Shown here one piece after another: positions 1-7,178 of a DNA stretch of 14,465 nt (positions are counted from its first letter, which is position 1; each line of letters begins with the position of its first letter). The DNA is from Pleurotus djamor (Eukaryota > Basidiomycota > Agaricomycetes > Agaricales > Pleurotaceae), in the NCBI GenBank assembly GCA_029747585.1, contig JAPEVF010001069.1, positions 1 to 14,465 of the forward strand. Reading direction: 5' to 3'. Made by a program: the position numbers and the translations under genes. The notes beneath the pieces were generated by a model. It did not search any database. It worked only from the letters and a program-made list of their open reading frames with translations, and had not been told where the DNA came from.

Positions 1-1706
1 AAGGATCCAGGAAAGTCAGGTAACGAAGTCGGAGTTTGTGTGACAACTGGAGAGGAAGGGCGAAACAAAGTGGTTGTAGGAGAATCAACGGGAACGGGAG
101 GATTTATTGGCGTGAGGGAGGATAGACCAACCACAGAAGTCACAGCAGGAGCGATGCCAGTTACTTGCGGTGGTGGAGGGAGGACGGATGTCAAAATCGC
201 TCCAGCCGACGACGTGGCTCCGTTGATAGCAGTTGGGATCCCTCCAGCAGCACCTCCGAGAGCTGAGGTTACTCCTTGGACAACCGTTTCAACCTCGCCT
301 GCAGCACCTCCCAAAACTGAGGTGGCTACCTGAACTACAGTCCTAACTTCGCCTACAGCCCCTCCAGCGACTGAAGTCAGAACAGCGACGCCCGTCTCCA
401 CAACGCCACCAACTTCGCTCACAATGGACGGTACAATGGTGAGGACTTCTCCAACCACTGAAGTAGCCAAGGGAATTACATCGCCAAAGACGATGCTCGT
501 CGCATCATGGACGACGGTCCCAGCCAGTCCAGTAGCATCGGCGACGACCTCATTGACTAGAGGCGCCGCAACACTAACGACATCGCCGACCAAAGAAACC
601 GGGATACGAACAATATCGGATGCAAGTGGAGCCACAGCAGCCGGTACGTCTTGAACCAAACCGGTAATCGCGCCAACGGGGTCCTTGGGTAAAGTTTTGA
701 CTGCCTTGACGCCATCTTCGACAAGCGCGCCAGCCGTCTTCCCAACATCGCCGACTAATGTCTCAGCGGCACCGACAACCTTACCGCCTAGAGTGACAGC
801 TCCATCAACGATATTGTCTCCCAGTGAGGCAGCATCATCAACGACTCCTCCCACAATACCCGTTGCAGCACTGGCAACATTACCGACAACCGAAGTAGCA
901 CCCTTGACAGCACCGACGGCTACAGATTCCACGGCACCGACGGTATCACCGGCTACAGATGCGACACCTCCAACGATTTGTCCTACACCCGAAGCGGCAC
1001 CTTCGACGAGTTTGACGCCACCTTTGACGATATCGGTTGTACCTTTGACTACTTGACCGAGTATCGGTACGTCTGCGAGACCTTTATGCGATTTTCCAGA
1101 GGTCGTAGTGGGAGGGTCGTTGGAGGTCTGATCGGGTTTGTCATTGCCACCCAGAGGAGCTCCCAGAACTTTCCCGACAGCAGGGAGACCTCCGAGCAGT
1201 CCTCCGCGGGTTTGCTGATCGGCAGTAGGCGTTGTGGCAAGCGAGGGCGACGAAGCCGATGTCTCGGGGATGGAGGCCTTATTTGCGGATTTATCGCCGT
1301 TGCTTTGAGTCAAAGCCTCGCCAACTTTTCCAACAACCGGTATATTCCCCAGTAGGCCTCCAGACGACTTCGATTTCCCCGAAGGCTCGGGAGTAGATGC
1401 TTCAGTGTTGACATCATCGCGAGCTGGTGTAGGTATTGGTGACGAAAGGGAAGTTGAGGAAGAGGAAGCTTCATGGGGAGGAGCTGGTGTTACGGCAGTC
1501 GATGACGGGGGTTGGGGTTTAGGATTAGAGTTTTCATCTGACTTGGTAGCTTTGGGATCGCCAACAACCTGGCTAACCACACCGCCCGCCGTGTCAGCCA
1601 GCTGACCACCAGACCCCTTCACACCATCGACAACACCATTAACGAGGGACCCCAGGCCCCTCTGAAACCTGTAAGAACGAGCGTGTTTTCTGCGAGCATC
1701 GTCCAT
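1..1706 (-). CDS. Val/Gly/Ala-rich repeat protein, partial (C-terminus beyond left edge)
   Basis: A reading frame with no stop runs from an ATG at 1706-1704 to the left edge (568 codons visible). It is preceded by an in-frame stop at 1718-1716. I do not recognise the family and know no function. The N-terminus is basic (MDDARRKHARSYRFQRG) and is not a signal peptide. It is followed by a Val/Gly stretch, a long Pro/Ser/Thr linker, three GL-x-x-x-P-x-x-G motifs, a block of 11-residue repeats (681-1043), more hydrophobic helix-like sequence, three 18-residue repeats (204-365), and a Pro/Thr-rich tail. No transmembrane segment of 20 uninterrupted hydrophobic residues is evident, and there is almost no Cys. 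The 11-residue period resembles what is known of LEA, synuclein and apolipoprotein amphipathic helices, so binding to membrane or lipid is an inference. The opposite-strand Ser/Thr/Pro ORFs here are shadows. The frame is reliable; the start is probable, since an upstream exon cannot be excluded. Confidence 0.72.
   Translation of the reverse strand, partial: MDDARRKHARSYRFQRGLGSLVNGVVDGVKGSGGQLADTAGGVVSQVVGDPKATKSDENSNPKPQPPSSTAVTPAPPHEASSSSTSLSSPIPTPARDDVNTEASTPEPSGKSKSSGGLLGNIPVVGKVGEALTQSNGDKSANKASIPETSASSPSLATTPTADQQTRGGLLGGLPAVGKVLGAPLGGNDKPDQTSNDPPTTTSGKSHKGLADVPILGQVVKGTTDIVKGGVKLVEGAASGVGQIVGGVASVAGDTVGAVESVAVGAVKGATSVVGNVASAATGIVGGVVDDAASLGDNIVDGAVTLGGKVVGAAETLVGDVGKTAGALVEDGVKAVKTLPKDPVGAITGLVQDVPAAVAPLASDIVRIPVSLVGDVVSVAAPLVNEVVADATGLAGTVVHDATSIVFGDVIPLATSVVGEVLTIVPSIVSEVGGVVETGVAVLTSVAGGAVGEVRTVVQVATSVLGGAAGEVETVVQGVTSALGGAAGGIPTAINGATSSAGAILTSVLPPPPQVTGIAPAVTSVVGLSSLTPINPPVPVDSPTTTLFRPSSPVVTQTPTSLPDFPGS
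204..365 (-). repeat. three tandem 54-bp units encoding 18-residue repeats
   Basis: Within the minus-strand repeat protein, units at 365-312, 311-258 and 257-204 encode 18 residues each with no gap. The first reads GGAVGEVRTVVQVATSVL and the second GGAAGEVETVVQGVTSAL. The third is more diverged but keeps the GGAAG start and the A-T-S near its end. Spacing is exactly 54 bp, which points to in-frame tandem duplication. Confidence 0.75.
681..1043 (-). repeat. eleven tandem 33-bp units encoding 11-residue (hendecad) repeats
   Basis: Read from 1043 down to 681, the protein divides into eleven consecutive 11-residue units without insertion or deletion. Examples are LVEGAASGVGQ, AVKGATSVVGN and VVGAAETLVGD. 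Positions 1-2 are usually hydrophobic (V, I, L), positions 4-5 are small (G, A, V), position 8 is usually V, L or A, and position 11 is often polar or charged (K, Q, D, N). DNA similarity between units is much weaker than protein periodicity, so the period looks maintained by selection or old. Confidence 0.7.
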
Positions 1707-2450
1707 CGTCCAGATTCAGGAGGCCAAATCCCGACGGTCGTGGCGAGCGACACCGACAGAGAAGAAAACGAAGGAAAGGAAGTCCACGAAAGGGTAAACG
1801 GAAAGCGTTGCAATCCTGGATGCTTTAAGGCGGGCGAATGAGAAGAATCATTAGTCCTGGGGGATGATGCAGCCACAGGAAGCGCGTGTCAATTGGACAG
1901 ATACAGATCTGCGAAAGAGGATATCAACGCTGAGCATCTGTCAACCGAGCTGATGCGCGAACAAGATCGGATTCAGAATTCATTGTTACCAACTCGACGG
2001 CTGGGTGGGACGTACCGCCCTAATGAGGTGAGAACGCTACCTGGCCCATCCACAAAGTTGGAAAGATAATCAGGCTCTTTCTCTGACTGAACGGCTACAG
2101 GTCACCGGTGCCAGTTTCCGTATCATCGACGCCAGTCTGACCTGATTGATTGCAAGAAGTACTCGGTCTCGGATGGTCGGTTACTGGTGGCCTGGCAGAA
2201 GGAAAGTTTGTGGATCATGGTTCTTAATAAGCTTCGCTCACACGCTCATGGTAAACAGCGTGGTGCGGCGCAGGAACCTCAATAACTGCGACGACCATGG
2301 TCGGTGAATTTCAAAAAACATGATGACCGAGGGACAATATGAGGCACAGGTATTACGGTAGGATTGTTAACGTTTTGACATAAAGGAATGTGGGTATAAA
2401 CGAATGACTGCAATTCGGTTCAGAAAAGGTGCCTGAGGTTCATCCAACTG
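1707..2450. other. intergenic region between two minus-strand genes
   Basis: No convincing coding frame on either strand. It should hold the 3' untranslated region and terminator of the membrane-protein gene (stop at 2453-2451) and the promoter of the repeat-protein gene. The only structure noted is a pyrimidine-rich stretch on the minus strand near 1760-1793. An open minus frame at 1876-1619 starts with GTG, not ATG, and overlaps the real gene in another frame; it was not called. Confidence 0.5.
1760..1793 (-). promoter_or_regulatory. pyrimidine-rich (CT) tract 54-87 nt upstream of start codon
   Basis: Read on the minus strand this is a run of C and T with few purines, just upstream of the ATG at 1706. 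Fungal promoters often carry CT-rich tracts close to the transcription start, so it is consistent with a transcription start between here and the ATG. Assignment is by position and composition only. Confidence 0.35.
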
Positions 2451-3670
2451 CTATTCGGGCGAGGATACGAAAAGGAGTCGCGCGTTGCGAACGCCGGCTG
2501 TTGTCAGAGCGTCGTCAACCGTGCTGGGCGTGGACGTGACAGGACGGGGTAATTGAGGGTCATAATAACCCGTGCGAGGACCCTCTTGTATCGATGGCAT
2601 ATTGTCGTCATTGCCCTTCGGCGGTAAAGCAATGATCAAGTTTGAGTTTGAAGTCGTCCCAGTAGCGTTGGTAATGCCTCCCAACGAAACAATCCTCAGT
2701 CCGCGACGAGTTCCTTTCGGACCCGAAGGAGGGCGCTGCCGTCGTTCTGACGGAAACCGCTTCATGGAAGACCTCTGTGCGAGTTTGTCAACATTGTCCT
2801 CATCGAGTACAGTATCGGTAGTTGCACTCGCGACCGTGTATTTGTCAGTGGCAATGGACATGCTCTTGTGGCGCCGTCCCCACGTGTCGAACCATTCCCA
2901 ATTCTCCTCTGCACCCATCGTCCTCCGTTTCCTACGACGCCAACGGCAGAAGAACCACAAGGCCAAGGCAAATAGCAAAAGTGCCACCGCACCAGAAACT
3001 GCGGCAAGTATGGTCACTAAGTGACTATTATCACTATCCACTGATGAGCAAAAGCTAGCAAGAAAAGTCTTGTATGTCCAACGCACCGCTGGGTATTAGA
3101 GGAAAAGCTTGGGGCAGACTTCTCATTTTAGGACGGGACGGGTGTCATGGGCAAAAAGTGGGCGCTTACGGTTTCAGTCACTGCAATCATGCTTGTGGAT
3201 GTAGTAGTCACAGTGTGGTCTGTGGTCGATCGAGTAGTAGTGGAGGTCGTCGACATAGGGGGAGGAGAGGGTTCTGGTACATTCTGACTGGCATTCTGGG
3301 TTTTAGAAATAACCGTGAATGCTGGGGGTTGGACGGATGATGATGTATGTAAGGTAGGGGTGTTATTTGATGTCGAAAGAGAGGACCTGTGAAGTTCTTT
3401 TTCAGCGGCGTCATCGGCAAGAGACAAATTTGGGACACACGGGGTGGTGCTCGTCAATTGCGCTTGCGTTGGAGGTAGATCAACGCCAGCAGCTACTCTT
3501 GGAGTTTCTTGGTTGAAGGACGGGAAATTGGGGCCATGGGGCTGGGTTTGTGGTTGGGTATTGGCATTGGCTGAATGGCTCTGGCCCGCGCGGTTTCCCT
3601 GGGAGAGCTTCTTGAATATAGGCCAATTCTTCCAGTCGTGCGATGAAGGTGGTGATCGAAGCAACATCAT
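2451..3670 (-). CDS. Ser/Thr-rich single-pass membrane protein (5' end uncertain)
   Basis: Two minus-strand exons are proposed. The first, 3670-3170, encodes about 167 residues dominated by Ser, Thr, Pro and Asn. The second, 3068-2451, encodes 205 residues ending SSPE and a TAG stop. The intron uses the strong donor GTAAGCG at 3169 and most probably an AAG acceptor at 3071-3069, which keeps frame (phase 0, 101 nt). The nearer CAG at 3091-3089 would break the frame and sits only a few bases past the likely branch point CTAATAC. The second exon has one transmembrane helix (about 3020-2946, LVTILAAVSGAVALLLFALA then LWFFC), followed at once by RWRRRKRR. By the positive-inside rule the Ser/Thr-rich part should be extracellular and the tail of about 170 residues cytosolic. 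This layout resembles fungal wall sensors and mucin-like surface proteins, but no WSC or Mid2 cysteine pattern is visible. No signal peptide is seen at MMLLRSP, and an acceptor-like CTCAG lies just upstream, so at least one 5' exon is probably missing. Confidence 0.55.
2946..3020 (-). other. transmembrane segment plus basic stop-transfer of the membrane protein
   Basis: About 25 uninterrupted hydrophobic residues, including VALLLFALALWFF, are followed directly by a cluster of seven Arg/Lys in eight residues. This is the clearest structural element of the gene and fixes its coding frame and orientation. Confidence 0.8.
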
Positions 3671-4673
3671 AGACTGAGAAAGGTGAGGTCAGTGGACCAT
3701 ACGTCATGAGCCGAGAGATAAAGGCGAAACTGCGTCGAGCTCAGTGGCCGTCGGAATATATCATCGATGTCCAACAGAGAGGACAAGAGAACCTGAGGCA
3801 CTTGATCCTTGTCAGTCACTCCGAACAAATTCTTTGATGATAATATGATGTAACCTACAATTGACAACCAAGTACCTTGGAAAAGGAATCAAGGTTGGAC
3901 CGCAGGAGAGCGCGGACTATTCTTGAGAAGATACCATGAAATGCGTTCGATATAACGCAGTCAGAGTTACTACAATCAGGTTAGCTGATCCCAGTCCGCA
4001 TAGAGAATGATGATGGTTGTTCGAGGTGTAATAGCCGTTGAGACCAAGCCGCCCTTTGAAAGGTATGGAAGCCAAGGATATCAATGGGCAGCACAGCTCA
4101 CGAGTCTGAGCATGTCAGAGGAATCGGGAACTCGGGAGATGGAAGATTGCGCAATGTATGGGACTGCCATTGCGGCGTGTGAGATGATGCTTGAAAGCGT
4201 ATGATGTTGGTTCAATCATGATCATCCTGCCATTGTCCCCCAAGTTTCATCAGAGGCGTTAAGTAGAAGCTACCATTGAGATATTTGTTGACTTGTGTTT
4301 TCGGAAACCGAGGAACTTTGTGTTCGAATGTCGCCCAGATGACCATTTGAGAAGCAGAGACTAGGCCCAGACTGCATCTCCATTTGCCAGACCAAGCAAA
4401 AAGCCCATCCATGAGAGAGAGAAGGCGTGGGCACCGCCTCGTGAGGTGATAAGTGATCTAGGAACGTTGTTGGTAGAAGAGATATGAATCAGAGGTCCGT
4501 CCTGTGTGGCAGAAATGATAGCAGAGTCTAGGTTTGGGCAAAGAGGATTCGAAGCATTCGTTTGAATAGGCGAGTACAGCTTCCATTTGAACATGTGAAT
4601 CGATGGGCTTTCGTGGAAGAGACTGAAGATCGCTGGCTCGGACACATGGTGGCTTAACAAGGAAAGTCACACG
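3671..4673 (-). other. unresolved minus-strand coding-like segments, possible upstream exons
   Basis: Several open minus-strand stretches look coding but could not be joined with confidence. From 3867 down to 3667 a frame includes FRRPLSSTQFRLYLSAHD. Around 3960-3885 is a frame reading NSDCVISNAFHGIFSRIVRA, preceded by a very good branch point and acceptor (CTAAC then TTGTAG, near 3985-3968). Upstream, a GTGAGC donor near 4105 would join in frame to that exon if the reading frame containing TCSDS is used. At 4660-4361 is an open frame of about 99 codons containing KWKLYSPIQTNASNP, with no ATG at its start. These could be 5' exons of the membrane-protein gene or remains of a separate gene cut by the foldback element at 4674. 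I recognise no domain. Confidence 0.3.
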
Positions 4674-5054
4674 ACACTGCTGACATAATCAAATAAGCCA
4701 ACGCGGCTTATCGTGAACCGATTTTGGTCAGTGAAAAACTTTACACACCGTATAATAGGCAGTCTGACTGCAAGTTAACTTAGAATATGCTTGAAAATAT
4801 GCTTGGGATAAAGTTGAGGGCCGGAGACGAAATAAAGCCACGATATGTCTCCAATATGACTCAGGGGATTATGGAAGGGCTATAGGAGTCCGATTAGGAG
4901 AAAATACAAAATAAATTCGGAATGGGTTCGAAATGCGCCGGAAATGGGATGAGGGTATTCCCCTTGAGATTATTGTGATCATATACAGTGTGTAGGTGAA
5001 TTCTGACCAAAATATGCTTTCAATATGTCCAAAGAGCATATTGCAAGCCCATGC
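4674..5054 (+). repeat. left arm of the inverted repeat
   Basis: It matches the reverse complement of 5095-5476 over its full length. Differences from the other arm include CpG retained here at the ACCGATT site and the GACGAAAT site, and TpG here where the other arm has CpG in GCTCG and ATCGTG. Confidence 0.9.
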
Positions 5055-5094
5055 ATGGATTAATTTTCCTTTGTTCAATTTAGGGATAATCACC

Positions 5095-5476
5095 GCATGG
5101 GCTTGCAATATGGTCTTTNGGACATATTGAAAGCATATTTTGGTCAGAATTCACCTCTACACTGTATATGATCACGATAATCTCAAGGGGAATACCCTCA
5201 TCCCATTTCCGGCGCATTTCGAACCCATTCCGAATTTATTTTGTATTTTCTCCTAATCGGACTCCTATAGCCCTTCCATAATCCCCTGAGTCATATTGGA
5301 GACATATCGTGAGTTTATTTTGTCTCCGGCCCTCAGCTTTATCCCAAGCATATTTTCGAGCATATTCTAAGTTAACTTGCAGTCAGACTGCCTATTATAC
5401 GGTGTGTAAAGTTTTTCACTGACCAAAATTGGTTCACGATAAGCCGCGTTGGCTTATTTGATTATGTCAGCAGTGT
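5095..5476 (-). repeat. right arm of the inverted repeat
   Basis: Reverse-complement partner of 4674-5054. It includes one ambiguous base (N at 5119) that is an extra position relative to the left arm. It ends at CAGTGT, 5471-5476. Confidence 0.9.
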
Positions 5477-6264
5477 TATCGAAGGCCTTCCATTGTGCCA
5501 CTGAAGGTAAGCTCATACTACTACTCTGTATGAACTATGATAGTAATCCTGTATTCCTTAGTATCGACACGATTTTGCTGTCGTGTTTATCCCCTCGGAC
5601 GGGGACCATTCATTGTTTCCTGCTGCCCCTCATTGAATCAGACACGGCTCACGACCGTCGTTGGCTCTATCTAGGAATGATCGCGTCTAATGAGTCGGGA
5701 AGGCTGGGTTACGGGACAAGGAGAACGTTGATGAGGGGGCTAATACTCTCGGAGAAAACCACAAGTTAAACGTCTACATCTGTTGTCGAACACGCTATCA
5801 TGGGACCTCACGCGCACCTGCCACCCGCGCCTCCACGAGTACATCCCCTTTCACAAACCTATCCAACTAGGTGCAAGAGGGTCTCATCGTCGCTCCGAGG
5901 CTCGGTTATTCGACCGCTTCCTAATCTCCTCTCCATGTCAAACCAAGGAAGCCCTTGGCTCTCTTCCGCTGCATCGCTCAAACAAATTTTCGCCGTTGAA
6001 ACGTTGAAGTCCGAGTCCCCGGCGCCGCCAACATGAGCAGCGTGGATATCTTCAGGTTTGCGGGCACGACAGTCACGATATCCAGCGGCGCTCAACTCAT
6101 TCAACTGCGTATTCGGTTCTAGTGGTGACGACATGACCACTTAGTCGAACTTATTCGACCATCACCTTTGTCCGTATTCGACGTCGTTTTCGATCGCCGT
6201 TCAATCCCCCCCCTCCCGGCTTCACCTACCTCCCTGGCTTTCCCAATCTCTAGGACCACTGCCA
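5477..6264. other. region with no confident gene; one candidate minus ORF
   Basis: Open frames on the plus strand (for example 5449-5769, which begins inside the foldback element) have no recognisable motif and an unlikely start. Apart from the minus-strand ORF at 5859-6134 described separately, I see nothing that can be called. Confidence 0.4.
5859..6134 (-). CDS. hypothetical protein, 91 residues
   Basis: A minus-strand ORF runs from an ATG at 6134-6132 (MSSPLEPNTQLNELSAAGYR) to a stop at 5861-5859. Composition is ordinary for a soluble acidic protein (many D, E, S, R), with no membrane segment, repeat or metal-binding pattern. The overlapping plus frames at 5783-6036 are equally open but richer in Pro, Ser and Leu, as expected for an antisense shadow. 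It may be a first exon, because a GT is available near its end, but no acceptor was chosen. I do not recognise it. It could be chance. Confidence 0.3.
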   Translation of the reverse strand: MSSPLEPNTQLNELSAAGYRDCRARKPEDIHAAHVGGAGDSDFNVSTAKICLSDAAEESQGLPWFDMERRLGSGRITEPRSDDETLLHLVG

Positions 6265-7178
6265 TTGACCCATACACAATTCTACGCTGCATGCTCTACA
6301 CGACCATCAGCAGATTTAACTGCTCGGCTAGTTGTAGCGGTCGCGAAATCGACGGAGAGCGATTATATATATCAACCATCGACGAGATTGTCCAAGATTC
6401 CAGTCGCCAAGGACGCCGCACTTTGTGGAGGAGGAGGGGAAACGCATTCGGTGCAGAATGGGAATGTGAGGAAATGGGTTGGTGTTGGTCTGCCTGGTCC
6501 TGCTTGATCGACAAGAGCTGTCGTTTCCTCGTTTGTGCACGCGACATGGGATGATGTCCCAAGGTCGCAAGCGGAGGAGAGGCAGACGTGCAGAGGGTGC
6601 GAAGAAACGGAAGGAGAAGACTGAGGAAGAAGAAGGGAAGAGGAAGGAGCTTGAGGAGGAGGATGTCGTGATTGACGATGAAGACCTTGCGCTGGATGGA
6701 TTATTGATGAAAATGGGAGACGAAGGCTTTGTTTCGGGTGGGGCCACTGTCGAGCCTTCGAGTTCTGGTTCCGTCCAACTCTACTACATCACATGCTCTT
6801 TTGGTCTCCTCCTATCCTGCCTCCAACACACATCTCTGTGCCATCGACGCCAGCGTCCAAGCTCTCGCATTTTTCATTGAATTCTATCGTCAATGTGAAC
6901 TCATTTGCTTGCGTTCACTTCTTCGTCCCCGTTACGACCGTTGCCGTCGTACCCAGCTGCTTTTGTTGTACTATCGCCACTGTCACAAGCCTCGCAGGCA
7001 GCCAAAGATCATGGTCATGAGCCCATCTGGTTGACTTGCCTCGGACGATGTCAACCTCAGAGCTTCACCTTCGTCTGCGAACGTCACACCCGCAGCTGGT
7101 GCCATCAAGGCTGGTGGTCGCTGGCACCCATAGCGCAGAGGAATCAGTGAAATCATACCGATGACCGTCGTTGGGTAG
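6265..7178 (+). pseudogene. broken plus-strand gene, frame changes and in-frame TAG
   Basis: Coding-like segments follow one another on the plus strand in changing frames. 6265-6507 includes STRLSKIPVAKDAALCGGGG and VRKWVGVGLPGPA. 6510-6780 is a Lys/Arg/Glu-rich stretch (KKRKEKTEEEEGKRKELEEE) followed by DLALDGLLMKMGDEGFVSGG. 6793-6960 includes SLNSIVNVNSFA and PVTTVAVVPS. About 6996-7037 reads HEPIWLT. 7038-7178 reads SDDVNLRASPSSANVTPAAG and GGRWHP, then TAG at 7131-7133, then RRGISEIIPMTVVG and a final TAG. Reading order and composition suggest one former protein of about 300 residues with a charged middle. Introns do not readily explain the frame changes, since I found no usable acceptor before 7038. 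The TAG could be a C-to-T change of CAG. Function unknown. Sequencing errors are an alternative. Confidence 0.42.

Larger units (their letters stand above)
4674..5476. mobile_element. 803-bp foldback element (giant inverted repeat)
   Basis: Two arms of 381 and 382 bp, in inverse orientation, flank a 40-bp spacer (5055-5094). Both ends begin ACACTGCTGACATAATC read inward. Identity between arms is about 97%, with about ten substitutions and one N-associated indel at 5119. Each arm carries a small hairpin near its tip (ATAAGCC, 5-bp loop, GGCTTAT at 4693-4711) and three copies of AATATGCTT (4784-4792, 4796-4804, 5011-5019). No long reading frame encodes a transposase, so this is a non-autonomous foldback or MITE-like element. 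The flanks (CACACG on the left, TATCGA on the right) show no clear target-site duplication, so the exact ends or the insertion history remain unsure. A transcript across it would form a near-perfect long double-stranded RNA. Confidence 0.85.

Noticed and set aside
685..1056. Plus-strand Ser/Thr/Pro/Ala-rich open frame resembling a mucin-like protein
   Set aside because: It is the antisense image of the hendecad repeats: GGT/GTC-rich codons on the minus strand read as ACC/GAC on the plus. The minus frame is open over 568 codons with an upstream stop before its ATG.
2572..3024. Plus-strand 150-codon open frame
   Set aside because: It lies opposite the transmembrane and basic tail exon, whose minus-strand sequence has a clear helix and stop-transfer signal. 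The plus frame has no such structure.
3667..3867. Possible RGS-domain-like segment on the minus strand (FRRPLSSTQFRLYLSAHD)
   Set aside because: Only a short stretch is vaguely reminiscent; the conserved later parts of an RGS domain are not visible in any frame nearby.
4918..4935. GGGTTCGAA resembling a tRNA B box
   Set aside because: The consensus CC after the box is absent, no A box lies upstream at the right distance, and no cloverleaf can be drawn.
4674..5476. The palindrome as an assembly artefact
   Set aside because: The arms differ at about ten positions with a biologically sensible CpG pattern and are separated by a unique 40-bp spacer, which a simple inverted-join artefact would not produce. 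The N at 5119 leaves some doubt.
5449..5769. Plus-strand 106-codon open frame
   Set aside because: It begins inside the right tip of the foldback element, has no recognisable motif, and its composition is not distinctive.
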